Below are positions 8,822 through 16,301 of a DNA stretch of 64,000 nucleotides, piece after piece. How positions within the stretch are numbered: the stretch's first letter is position 1; each line of letters begins with the position of its first letter. Position numbers and translations under genes: made by a program. The DNA comes from Streptomyces sp. NRRL S-31 (lineage in GTDB: Bacteria > Actinomycetota > Actinomycetes > Streptomycetales > Streptomycetaceae): assembly GCF_000718775.1 (NCBI RefSeq), contig NZ_JOCB01000019.1:25464-89463 (forward strand), in the 5' to 3' direction. The notes beneath the pieces are model-generated. The model did not search any database and had not been told where the DNA came from. It was given only the letters and a program-made list of their open reading frames with translations.

Positions 8822-8839
8822 ATAGCAGGCACTTATCGC
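8822..8839 (+). promoter_or_regulatory. candidate SARP-type direct repeat, upstream of small peptide gene
   Basis: ATAGCAG-N4-TTATCGC, the same 11-bp-period arrangement as the site at 7438-7455, 62 nt before the ATG of the 21-residue peptide. A possible -10 TAGGCT lies at 8858-8863, about 19 bp after TTATCG. Together they suggest the peptide gene has its own promoter in addition to read-through from the kinase gene. Confidence 0.4.
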
Positions 8840-8900
8840 CGATGGTGGAATACCGCTTAGGCTCAGTCCGCCAGTAAGTCCACCGAGTTGGGAGAATGTC

Positions 8901-8966
8901 ATGGAGCGCAACCGCATCTCGACCCTCCGTCCGCGCCTGGACAAGGTGAAGGTCGCCAAGGGCTGA
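8901..8966 (+). CDS. 21-residue candidate RiPP precursor peptide
   Basis: A very short gene encoding 21 residues: it starts MERNRISTLRPR and ends KVKVAKG. ATG 8901 is preceded by GGGAGA at 8890-8895 (5-nt spacing). A perfect 12-bp hairpin starts 15 nt after the stop codon. It lies between an HprK-like kinase and an M16 peptidase in a unidirectional operon with an exporter, the usual place for a RiPP precursor. The peptide is strongly basic, with no Cys, Trp, Tyr, His or Phe, so lanthionine, thiazole or lasso chemistry is unlikely; available side chains are Ser7, Thr8, Asn4, Asp14, Arg and three Lys. No family is recognised. Real expression and modification are inference from context. Confidence 0.65.
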   Translation: MERNRISTLRPRLDKVKVAKG

Positions 8967-8980
8967 CGCCCTCGGTACCC

Positions 8981-9008
8981 GGTGCCGGCGCGGTCACGCG
9001 CCGGCACC
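8981..9008 (+). terminator. perfect hairpin after the peptide gene (attenuator-like)
   Basis: Left arm GGTGCCGGCGCG (8981-8992), loop GTCA, right arm CGCGCCGGCACC (8997-9008): a perfect 12-bp, GC-rich stem. No U-tract follows, so it may act as a partial terminator or RNA-stabilising structure. Such hairpins between a precursor gene and its modification genes are common in RiPP operons, keeping precursor mRNA more abundant. Confidence 0.7.
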
Positions 9009-9074
9009 GGCAACGCCCGGCAGGGCTCACGGAGCGCTGCCGGGTACAGCACCCCAAGCCGGAAAGGGCTGACC

Positions 9075-10283
9075 GTGTCGCTGTCCACACCGTCCCTCCC
9101 GGGCCGGGTCAGGATCCGGACGGTTGTCGACGACCGTCTGCACACCACCAGCGCCTGCATGGGAATCCGTTACGGATCGCGCGACGACCCGGACGGTCTC
9201 GGCGGCTGCGCCCACCTGTTGGAACACCTGCTGATGTCGGCACCCCTGCGTGAGGGTGCCTCGTTCTGCGAGTACGTCGAGCGGCTCGGTGGTGAGTCGA
9301 ACGCGCAGACCGGACTGGAGACGATGCTCGTACACGCCCAAGTCCTGCCGCAGGACGCCGGCGAGACGGTCGAGCGGATGCTGGACGCGGTGCTGCGCCC
9401 CCGGTTGTCCCGTCAACTCCTCGACGCGGAGCGGTCGGTGGTGAAGCAGGAACTGCTCGCCGCCGCCGCGGACCCCAGCGACACCGTCCAGGACGCCTTC
9501 CTCGCGGCGCTCTTCCCCGGCCACCCCCTGGGCCGCCCGGTGGGCGGTACCGCGCCCGGCCTGGACCGGCTGGACCTCGACGCGGTGATCGAGCAGCACG
9601 CCGCCACCCTGGTCACCGCGCCGATCACCCTGGTGGTGGTCGGCCCCGAACTCCCGTCCGGCCTGGCGGACACCGCCGCTCCCACCACGCCGGCGCCGAC
9701 GGCTCCCGCACCGGTCCCGGCGCACGTCCCCCTGCCACCGGTCGGCGGATCCGATCCTCCGCCGCCTCCGGGGGACGACTTTCACTGGATGGTCATGGGA
9801 GCCCGTTCGCCGCGGGCCGACGTTCCCGACCGCGCCGCCTACGGCGTGCTCGCGGCCCTCCTCGGGTCCAGTTCCGCCTCGTTGCTCTACCGGACCGTCC
9901 GCAACGAGCACGGCCTTTCGTACTCCTTCCAGGCGTGGGACCGCGGTTACCGGGAGGCCGGCGCCTGGCGGATCCTCATCGGCGCCGGACCCGCCGAGGC
10001 GGACCGGGTGCGCAAGCTGGTCGAGCGCCTGCTCGGCGATGTCGCGGCCGGCCGCTTCACCGAGGCCGACATCGACGCCGCCCGTCGGCAGGCCACCATG
10101 CGGCTCGTCGTGGACCGCGACAACCCCCTCGAATACGCGCGCCGGCTCGCGGAGTCCTCCTGCACCCGGCCCGACCGCACTATCGACGAGGAGTGCGCCC
10201 TGATCGACGGTGTCGCTCCGGAGGCGGTCGCAGCCGCCGCCGGACAGGTCGTGGACGACCTCGTCTTCGTGCACCGTTCCTAG
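9075..10283 (+). CDS. M16-family zinc peptidase (pitrilysin/processing-peptidase type)
   Basis: A 402-residue protein with the inverted zinc motif HLLEH (H47, E50, H51) and the distal glutamate of the ERSVVKQE helix (E126), so the catalytic site is complete. The second half holds an M16C domain with LLYRTVRNEHGLSYSF and the usual conserved R/Y. The length equals one active M16 subunit, similar to processing-peptidase beta. GTG 9075 follows GGAAAGGG at 9061-9068. M16 peptidases trim short peptides inside their chamber and process precursors in other RiPP-type pathways (for example PQQ). Here it is the first gene after the 21-residue peptide and is the natural candidate for its leader removal or C-terminal trimming; that role is inferred. 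Confidence 0.88.
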   Translation: MSLSTPSLPGRVRIRTVVDDRLHTTSACMGIRYGSRDDPDGLGGCAHLLEHLLMSAPLREGASFCEYVERLGGESNAQTGLETMLVHAQVLPQDAGETVERMLDAVLRPRLSRQLLDAERSVVKQELLAAAADPSDTVQDAFLAALFPGHPLGRPVGGTAPGLDRLDLDAVIEQHAATLVTAPITLVVVGPELPSGLADTAAPTTPAPTAPAPVPAHVPLPPVGGSDPPPPPGDDFHWMVMGARSPRADVPDRAAYGVLAALLGSSSASLLYRTVRNEHGLSYSFQAWDRGYREAGAWRILIGAGPAEADRVRKLVERLLGDVAAGRFTEADIDAARRQATMRLVVDRDNPLEYARRLAESSCTRPDRTIDEECALIDGVAPEAVAAAAGQVVDDLVFVHRS

Positions 10284-10291
10284 GAGACGCC

Positions 10292-11134
10292 ATGGACACC
10301 GATACGGACCCCGCGTTCCTGCGCTCGATGGACGCGCAGGGGCTTCTGCTGGTGATCGACGGTCGACGATGTGTCGCCGGCACCTCCACGGACGACCTCA
10401 CCGGCACCACGCGGCTGCTCGTCGAGCACGCCGACGCCGATCTGCTGAGCGGCACACGTGCTCCGGTGCTGTGGCGCACCCTGCTCGACCGCTTCCCCGA
10501 CACGTCCGAGGTGCTGTTGCGGGTGGAGGCCGAAACGCGGCTGCCCGACCCGTGGCAGCGCTACAGCAGCTACCTGGTGCTGGACGACACCACCGGAGCG
10601 GAGGCCGCACCGCCGGACGGGCCCCCCTTCCCGGTGCGCGCCGAGTCGCGGCACCGGGACCGTGTCGCGGGCTGGGTCGCGGACGCCCTGCGGGCGGCCG
10701 ATGACGTCCAGGGCCGCCCGCACGACGTGCGGAACACCGCCGAGGCCGCCCGGCGGCTCCTGGACAGCCCGTCCTGCGTGTCCTTCGTCGTGGAGGCGGC
10801 AGGCGCCCCCGTCGGCCATGCCACGCTTTTGAGCGACGCGCACGACGACACGACCGGGCGCGACTTCGTCGAGCTCTTCGACGTGCTCGTCGAGGACGTG
10901 CCCGGCGCCTCCCACCACCGCGGCGCACTGGTGGCCGCCGCCGTCTCGTACGCCCGGGAGGCGGGCCGCCCGCTGCTCGGCAACGTCACCCACGGCCGCG
11001 ACCGTCGCGCCGGTGCCGTCGGAGGGGACGTCGGCGCCCCCGTCGTGGACCTGCTGCGCGGGCGCGGCTGGCGGGTGGACCACGTCTACTGGACCGCCCC
11101 CACCACGCGGCTCGCCGAAGCGGTGCGGGCATGA
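10292..11134 (+). CDS. GNAT-like protein of the peptide operon
   Basis: A 280-residue protein, ATG 10292 after GGAGA, eight bases behind the M16 stop. The C-terminal half has a GNAT-like pattern: SFVVEAAGAPVGHATLL, then FVELFDVLVED, a helix with RGALVAAAVSYAREAGR (the usual acyl-CoA pyrophosphate-loop position), and a terminal DLLRGRGWRVDHVYW. The N-terminal half (about 130 residues) matches nothing I recognise. It could N-acylate the peptide, possibly for self-protection, or act on the sugar. Its stop overlaps the ABC ATPase start (ATGA), so it is coupled to the exporter. GNAT assignment is moderate, substrate unknown. Confidence 0.6.
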   Translation: MDTDTDPAFLRSMDAQGLLLVIDGRRCVAGTSTDDLTGTTRLLVEHADADLLSGTRAPVLWRTLLDRFPDTSEVLLRVEAETRLPDPWQRYSSYLVLDDTTGAEAAPPDGPPFPVRAESRHRDRVAGWVADALRAADDVQGRPHDVRNTAEAARRLLDSPSCVSFVVEAAGAPVGHATLLSDAHDDTTGRDFVELFDVLVEDVPGASHHRGALVAAAVSYAREAGRPLLGNVTHGRDRRAGAVGGDVGAPVVDLLRGRGWRVDHVYWTAPTTRLAEAVRA

Positions 11135-12114
11135 GGCAGGACGAACGCGACGCGATCGGACCCGCTGTCGAGGTCCGCGGGTTGCGGCGGGAATACCGTC
11201 CCGCACGGCGCGGCGCGGGGCGGACCGCCATCGCGCTCGACGGACTGGACCTGGTCGTCCCGCGTGGCGAGGTGCACGGGCTGCTCGGACCGAACGGCGC
11301 CGGCAAGACCACCCTGTGCAAGATCCTCTCCACGGTCCTGCTGGCCACCGGCGGCACCGCCCGGGTCTGCGGCCACGACGTGGCCGCAGACCCTCAGGCG
11401 GTCCGGTCCCTGATCGGCATCGTCTTCGGTGGGGATCGCGGATTGTACGGACGGGTGTCCGCACGGCAGAACCTTCGCCTGTGGGGCGCGCTGCACGGCC
11501 TCGGCGGTGCGGAGCTGCGCCGCCGGGTGGACGAACTCCTGGAGCGCGTCGGGCTGGCCGGCCGCCGGGACGACCGGGTGGACGGCTTCTCCCGCGGGAT
11601 GAAGCAGCGTCTGCACCTGGCCCGCGGCCTGGTGGGCGATCCCGAGGTGGTGATCCTGGACGAACCGACCACCGGGATGGACCCGGTCGCCGCGCGTGAC
11701 TTCCGGGACCTGGTCGGCGAGTTGCGCGCCGAGCGTCGTACGGTGCTGCTCACCACCCATGACATGGCCGAAGCCGAGGCGGTGTGCGACCGGGTGACCC
11801 TGCTCGACCGCGGTGTGGTGATCGCCGAAGGGAATCCCGCCGCGCTCGCACGCGAGTTGCACACGCACCTGGAGGTCCGCGCGGAGGGCGTCTCCGCGCC
11901 GACGACGGCGCGGGTGGCCGCGATGCCGGGTGTGCTCCGAGCGGCCCTGGACGGCGACGGGGTGTTCTCGGCCACCGTGGCCGCGGACGGGGCGGCCGAT
12001 GTGCTGCGTCTGCTGCTCGGCGCCGGCGCCGCCGGTGTCGGTACCGCCCTGCCCAGTCTTGAGGACGCCTACCTGCGTCTGGTCGAGGACCGCGGCATGA
12101 TGGTGGGCCGGTGA
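11131..12114 (+). CDS. ABC exporter ATP-binding protein
   Basis: A 327-residue DrrA/CcmA-type ATPase. Walker A GPNGAGKT near residue 54, the signature SRGMKQRLHLARG, Walker B VVILDEPTTGMD and the switch histidine in LLTTHDMAEAE are all intact. The C-terminal 100 residues form the regulatory extension seen in antibiotic-exporter ATPases. It starts in an ATGA overlap with the GNAT-like gene and ends in a GTGA overlap with the first permease. With the two ABC-2 permeases it should form an exporter for the mature product, giving efflux and self-protection. Confidence 0.92.
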   Translation: MRQDERDAIGPAVEVRGLRREYRPARRGAGRTAIALDGLDLVVPRGEVHGLLGPNGAGKTTLCKILSTVLLATGGTARVCGHDVAADPQAVRSLIGIVFGGDRGLYGRVSARQNLRLWGALHGLGGAELRRRVDELLERVGLAGRRDDRVDGFSRGMKQRLHLARGLVGDPEVVILDEPTTGMDPVAARDFRDLVGELRAERRTVLLTTHDMAEAEAVCDRVTLLDRGVVIAEGNPAALARELHTHLEVRAEGVSAPTTARVAAMPGVLRAALDGDGVFSATVAADGAADVLRLLLGAGAAGVGTALPSLEDAYLRLVEDRGMMVGR

Positions 12115-12944
12115 GGCCGGCCGGGCCGGGGCGGCTCCCCCGGACACCGGACCGACGCATGCGGTCGGCCGGCCGGCCGACCCTGATCGCGCGCATGTTC
12201 GGGTTCCAGTTGCTGCTGACGCTGCGCACCCCCACCACCGTCCAGGTCCTGGTCTCCGCGCCGCTCTACACGGTGATGTTCCTGTCCGTCACCGGGCACG
12301 CGGGACGGCACGACCTCACCGCCTTCGCGGTGCTCGCCCCGGTCCTCATGTCGTTGTGGTCGATGTCGTTGTTCGCCGCCGGAGAACTCGTGACCGGCGA
12401 GCGTGACCGCGGCACCCTGGAAGGCATGCTCGCCACGCCCTCCGCATACCACCTGGTGGTCGTGGCCCGCATCCTCGCCGTCGTGACCCTGTCCACGGTC
12501 AGTTTCGCCGAGTCGTGGCTGGTCGCGAGGGTGGCGTTCGGGCTCACCGTCGGCATCGCACGTCCCGCGCTCTTCGTCGCCGCCGTCCTGGTCTCGGGCT
12601 TGGCGATGGCCGGCACCGCCAGCGTGCTGGCCGCGCTGTTCGTGCTGGCGCCGTCCGCACGGATCCTCCAGAACTCCCTGAGCTTCCCCTTCTACCTGCT
12701 GAGCGGGGTCCTGGTGCCGCTGGACCGGCTTCCGCACTGGCTGCACCCGATCGCCCGTCTGGTGTTCCTGTCGTGGAGCGCGGACCTGCTGCGGTCGGGT
12801 CTGGGCGTTTCTCCCTCGTCCGGTACGGCTCCGGCGTTCGCGGCGGTGGCCGTCCTCGGCACGGTGGGCTTCGCCGTGGGCGGTGTGCTGTTCCGGGTGG
12901 TACTGCACCGGGTCCGCCACGAGGGAACGCTGGCCCGCACATGA
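12111..12944 (+). CDS. ABC-2 type exporter permease, first
   Basis: A 277-residue membrane protein with six predicted hydrophobic segments from about residue 30 (FGFQLLLTLRTPTTVQVLV) to the C-terminus, including the ABC-2 type motif region ERDRGTLEGMLATPSA and the terminal FLSWSADLLR segment. The GTG at 12111 overlaps the ATPase stop and its stop overlaps the start of the second permease, so all three exporter proteins should be made in fixed ratio. An internal ATG after 16 codons is an alternative start. It forms one half of the membrane channel. Confidence 0.87.
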   Translation: MRPAGPGRLPRTPDRRMRSAGRPTLIARMFGFQLLLTLRTPTTVQVLVSAPLYTVMFLSVTGHAGRHDLTAFAVLAPVLMSLWSMSLFAAGELVTGERDRGTLEGMLATPSAYHLVVVARILAVVTLSTVSFAESWLVARVAFGLTVGIARPALFVAAVLVSGLAMAGTASVLAALFVLAPSARILQNSLSFPFYLLSGVLVPLDRLPHWLHPIARLVFLSWSADLLRSGLGVSPSSGTAPAFAAVAVLGTVGFAVGGVLFRVVLHRVRHEGTLART

Positions 12945-13777
12945 CCGGTACGTCCTCGGTGCCCAGCCCGTCCGCCTCCCGGCTGCTCACCGCCGGCCGC
13001 GTGGTGTGGTACAGCGCCGCCAACGCCCTGGCCGACTTCCGCGCCACCTACTCCTGGTATTCGTGGACTTTCGGCTGGCTCACCCGGCTCCTCAGCCAGG
13101 TCGCCTTCTTCGCGGTCATCGGTGTCGCCCTGGACTCCGCGAGGACCACCCGCTACCTCTTCGTGGGCAACGCGCTGATGCTGTGCGTCATCGAGGCCAC
13201 CACGGTGATCGTGTCGAGTGCCTGGGAGCGGACCCAGGGCACGCTCACACTTCTCGCGGCATCCCCGGCGAGCACGACCTGGGTGCTGTTCGGCCGGGGA
13301 TTGCAGTGGCCGGTGAGCGGGGTGGCGACCTCCCTCGTGGCCCTTCTGGGCCTCGGCCCGCCGTTCGGAGTGCACTGGCGGGCCACCGATCTGCCGCCGC
13401 TGGTGGCGGCAATATGTCTGACCGCCGCCGCCTCCTACGCCTTCGGGCTCTTCCTGGCGGCCTTCGCGCTGAACATGCCGTCGGCCCGCAACCTCCTGTA
13501 CAACGGCACGTATCTGGTGATGATGTGTGTGTGCGGGGTGCAGGTGCCGCGCGGTTACTGGCCGCCGTGGATCCGCGCGGTCGCCGCCGTGCTGCCTGCC
13601 TCGTACGGGGTGGACGCGGTGCGGGCGGTGGCGGCGCGGCAGAGCGCGGGCGCCGTCGTCAGGCCGTTGGTCCTGCTCGCGGCGACCGGCGCCGGTTGGC
13701 TGCTCATCGCCTTCGTGGCCGTGCGCGCAGTGATGGGGTGGGCCAGACGCCGTAACACCCTCGACTTCTCGTCCTGA
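12941..13777 (+). CDS. ABC-2 type exporter permease, second
   Basis: A 278-residue ABC-2 family permease with about six membrane segments and the characteristic cytoplasmic loop WERTQGTLTLLAASPAS. It begins in an ATGA overlap with the first permease and is divergent from it in sequence, so the channel is probably a heterodimer. After its stop there are 105 bases before the nucleotidyltransferase gene. Confidence 0.87.
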   Translation: MTGTSSVPSPSASRLLTAGRVVWYSAANALADFRATYSWYSWTFGWLTRLLSQVAFFAVIGVALDSARTTRYLFVGNALMLCVIEATTVIVSSAWERTQGTLTLLAASPASTTWVLFGRGLQWPVSGVATSLVALLGLGPPFGVHWRATDLPPLVAAICLTAAASYAFGLFLAAFALNMPSARNLLYNGTYLVMMCVCGVQVPRGYWPPWIRAVAAVLPASYGVDAVRAVAARQSAGAVVRPLVLLAATGAGWLLIAFVAVRAVMGWARRRNTLDFSS

Positions 13778-13882
13778 GCCCGGGCAACGGTCCGCGTCCT
13801 GCCCCGCCCTCCGAGCCACCGCGTCCTCGCCCGCCCGGCCGGTCACCCCACCCGCACGAGACACCTTCAGGGAGAAACGCAC

Positions 13883-15016
13883 ATGGCATCGCCCACCGCC
13901 CCGGCGGTCGATCTCGATCTCCTCCGCGAGCTGTTCCTGCTCGAACCGCACAAACCGGCCGCCTCCGTGCTGCGCCGGGCCAGAGCCGCCGGGGGCCAAC
14001 TGGTGCCCTTGGTGCTGTCCGTGGCGGAGCGTGAGGGGACAGCCATGGGTTCGGGCACGCGCGCGGAGCTGGTCCGCATGCGCGCACGTTCCGGCATCTA
14101 CGACGACATCGCGAGGAGGGTGTCGGCGGTGCCGGGGGCACGGGTGGTGAAGGGTCCGTCCCTCGCGGCGCACTACCCTCCGGGTGTGCTGCGTCCGTCG
14201 GGAGACCTCGACGTGGTCGTGGAGGGGGAGCAGACGCTGTGGGCGGTCGCCGACCAGGTGCTGGCGGACTGGCCGGTGGCCGAGATCAACCTGGCCATCC
14301 AGCGTCTGAAGGGTGACTGGCACCTCGTCCTCGTCCTCAACTGGCCCTCGCGGGAGGAGCCGCTGGGCGACCCCGAGTTCAACGTGGAGATCTCGACGCT
14401 CGCCTTCTCCGGCGAACCGGGCGGTGTGCCGCCCCGGATCGCCCTGCCGCCCGACGGCGTGGTGGCCGACATCCTCATGCTGGCCGAGGAACGTTTCCAG
14501 CGCCCTTTCGGTCTGAAGGACAGCCTGGACCTGGCACTGGTCCTGGCCGGCGACCGGGCCCCCGCGGCCAGGCCGCTCGCCGATCAGGCCGCGGCGCTGC
14601 GGCTCGCGCCCGAACTGCTGGAACTGTGCGAACGCACGAGGGCCTGGCCGTCGCTGGCGGCGTCGGTCCCCTCCCGGCTCCTCGACGCTCTGCAACAGCC
14701 CTCGGTGCAGGAGTTACGCCGTCGGGCGACGGGAGAGAAGCCCCTCCCCCGCGAGTTCCTGCCGCCGGACGCTGCCGCGGCACTCGGCCGCGCGGCACTG
14801 CGCGCGCTCACCACGGGACTGCCCGTCCACGGGATGCTCCTGGGCCGCCGAACGCCGTCGATGGTGCCCACGGCGGGGCTGCGCTTCCGCTCCTTCTCGC
14901 GCGGCACCCTGATCCGCACTCCGGTCGCGGACTTCCTCATGGTGACCGAGGAAGTGGTCGACCCGGACCAGTACGCGGCGGCGCTGGCCGAGCTGCCCGA
15001 TGTCTTCCCGCTCTGA
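13883..15016 (+). CDS. NTP_transf_5-type nucleotidyltransferase (peptide/sugar-phosphate transfer candidate)
   Basis: A 377-residue protein of the uncharacterised nucleotidyltransferase family (NTP_transf_5 type). Key motif: VVKGPSLAAHYPPGVLRPSGDLDVVV, where G-D-L-D carries the two metal-binding aspartates; a later EFNVEIS supplies the third acidic position. In several RiPP clusters this family accompanies HprK-like kinases; in the pseudomycoidin lasso pathway such an enzyme is reported to add a hexose to the phosphate placed by the kinase. Here the HprK-like gene heads the same operon and a cyclitol/sugar pathway lies next to it, so attachment of that sugar through a phosphate is a reasonable hypothesis. 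ATG 13883 has GGGAG upstream. Confidence 0.8.
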   Translation: MASPTAPAVDLDLLRELFLLEPHKPAASVLRRARAAGGQLVPLVLSVAEREGTAMGSGTRAELVRMRARSGIYDDIARRVSAVPGARVVKGPSLAAHYPPGVLRPSGDLDVVVEGEQTLWAVADQVLADWPVAEINLAIQRLKGDWHLVLVLNWPSREEPLGDPEFNVEISTLAFSGEPGGVPPRIALPPDGVVADILMLAEERFQRPFGLKDSLDLALVLAGDRAPAARPLADQAAALRLAPELLELCERTRAWPSLAASVPSRLLDALQQPSVQELRRRATGEKPLPREFLPPDAAAALGRAALRALTTGLPVHGMLLGRRTPSMVPTAGLRFRSFSRGTLIRTPVADFLMVTEEVVDPDQYAAALAELPDVFPL

Positions 15017-15351
15017 CGGCGGGGCGGGGTCAATAAGGAATATTTTTTGATAAAAGCGGATATAAAACCCAGGTCGGGGCCTGGGACGGCCGCGACGGCT
15101 CCGCACCCCGGGAGCAGGGCCTCATCGACCGTCGGTGCGGATCGCTTCGAGGATGGGAGCGCCTCCGCCACCTCCGGAAACCCCGCCCGGAGATCGGCTG
15201 TCGTCGGCCCCGGCCGGGTGTCGCAGCCGGAGGGGCAGGCGATGCTCCTGTTCCTGGCCCCGGACGCCGCGAGCGACAGCGACAGCGCGATCCCGCCCGT
15301 CGACGACGGCCGGGCCGCGGTCCGGAACGGCGGGCGCTCACGACGAGGGTG
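15017..15351. other. intergenic region with an AT-rich island
   Basis: 335 bases between convergent genes. Bases 15030-15075 are strikingly AT-rich for this genome, with a run of six T. The island could be a terminator-proximal element or a trace of insertion. The open frames crossing the rest have no RBS or recognisable sequence; I see no gene. Confidence 0.5.
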
Positions 15352-15972
15352 TCAGCCGGTGACCCCGAGCTGGCTCAGCAGGGTCTCGTTGTCCTCGATG
15401 TGCCAGTCCTCGACGATCTTGTCGGCGCCGACGTGCTGGATGTCGATGGCGTTGAAGCGGACCTCCTGGCCCTTGCCCCGGACGCCGTCGAAGGTACCGG
15501 TGAAGTGGCCGCGGAAGACGAGCCGGGCGGTGATCTTGTCGCCTGTGATCAAAAGGTCGGCCAGTTCGCAGGTCAGGTCGGGGACGGCGGTGCGGAAGTT
15601 CTTCGAGGCGAACGCCGGGCCGGCCGGTCCCTGCGGGCGGCCGCCGGGCAGGGTGTTGTCCGTGAAGTGCGGGCTGACGGCGGCGTCGAGGTACTTCTGC
15701 TGCCCGGTGTTCCAGAAGGTGTACAGCTGCTGGGCCAGGTGCACCTCCTGGGAGGCGCGCCGCCTTCCGATCGAGCGGTCCACGGTCAGCGCCGCGGGCT
15801 GGACCAGACCGGGCGTGCGGTCGATGAGACTGCGCGGCGACTCCTGTGTGCTCGGCTCGCCGGTCTGGCGGTGGTAGTCCATGGCACCGACGGCCACACC
15901 GGCGCCGACCGTGAGCACTGCCGTGCCGGCGAAGGCGGCGGTGATGAGGATGATACGGGTCAGCTTGTGCAT
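15352..15972 (-). CDS. membrane-anchored or secreted SnoaL-like protein
   Basis: A 206-residue protein. Residues 1-30 are a hydrophobic N-terminal segment after MHKLTR, a signal peptide or anchor. The remainder is a SnoaL-like (NTF2 fold) domain: LYTFWNTGQQKYLDAAVSPHF, a central DLLITGDKITARLVFRGHFTGTFDGV, and the conserved EVRFNAIDIQHVGADKIVEDWHIED, as in SnoaL-type ester cyclase relatives. ATG 15972 has GGAA upstream. The reading frame is open further upstream into an SDR remnant (start 16287), so a 311-residue fusion is formally possible. Its substrate is unknown; it probably forms an operon with the SDR gene upstream. Confidence 0.75.
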   Translation of the reverse strand: MHKLTRIILITAAFAGTAVLTVGAGVAVGAMDYHRQTGEPSTQESPRSLIDRTPGLVQPAALTVDRSIGRRRASQEVHLAQQLYTFWNTGQQKYLDAAVSPHFTDNTLPGGRPQGPAGPAFASKNFRTAVPDLTCELADLLITGDKITARLVFRGHFTGTFDGVRGKGQEVRFNAIDIQHVGADKIVEDWHIEDNETLLSQLGVTG

Positions 15973-16287
15973 GAGCGGATTCCTTGTGCTGTGCTTGATC
16001 GGGCTGTCGTAGCTGTGAAGGGGCTGGGAGCCTGTGCGTGTCCGGCGGTCGGCGGGCCCACTGACCGGGGCGAGCACCTCCTGCACCACCCGCTGGGCCG
16101 CGCCGTGTTCGGTGAGGTCGCTTGCCAGGCCACTCACCTGCGGGCCGAGGGCTTCGACGCCCTCGGGGTGGCGGGCCACGGCGACGGCGACGGCACCTTC
16201 GGCCGTCGGCGCGCCCACCGTGGCCTCGCCGATGCCGGCGGACGCGCCGGTCACCACCACGACCGAGTCTTCGAGTCGAAGGTCCAT
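15973..16287 (-). pseudogene. N-terminal SDR remnant, in frame with SnoaL gene
   Basis: From an RBS-supported ATG at 16287 the frame encodes an SDR N-terminus (DLRLEDSVVVVTGASAGIGEATV with the TGxxxGIG nucleotide motif) and about 60 more residues ending near HGAAQRVVQEVL. The catalytic SYK part is missing: sequence then becomes unrelated and runs in frame into the SnoaL-like gene. About 170 residues of a normal SDR are absent, so this is read as a deletion remnant. Confidence 0.65.
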
Positions 16288-16301
16288 CGGCTGGCCTCCC
16301 T

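Noticed and set aside
7530..15016. Lasso peptide cluster
   Set aside because: HprK-like and NTP_transf_5 genes occur in lasso clusters, but no asparagine-synthetase-like cyclase, no transglutaminase-like B protein, and the peptide has no suitable ring acceptor pattern.
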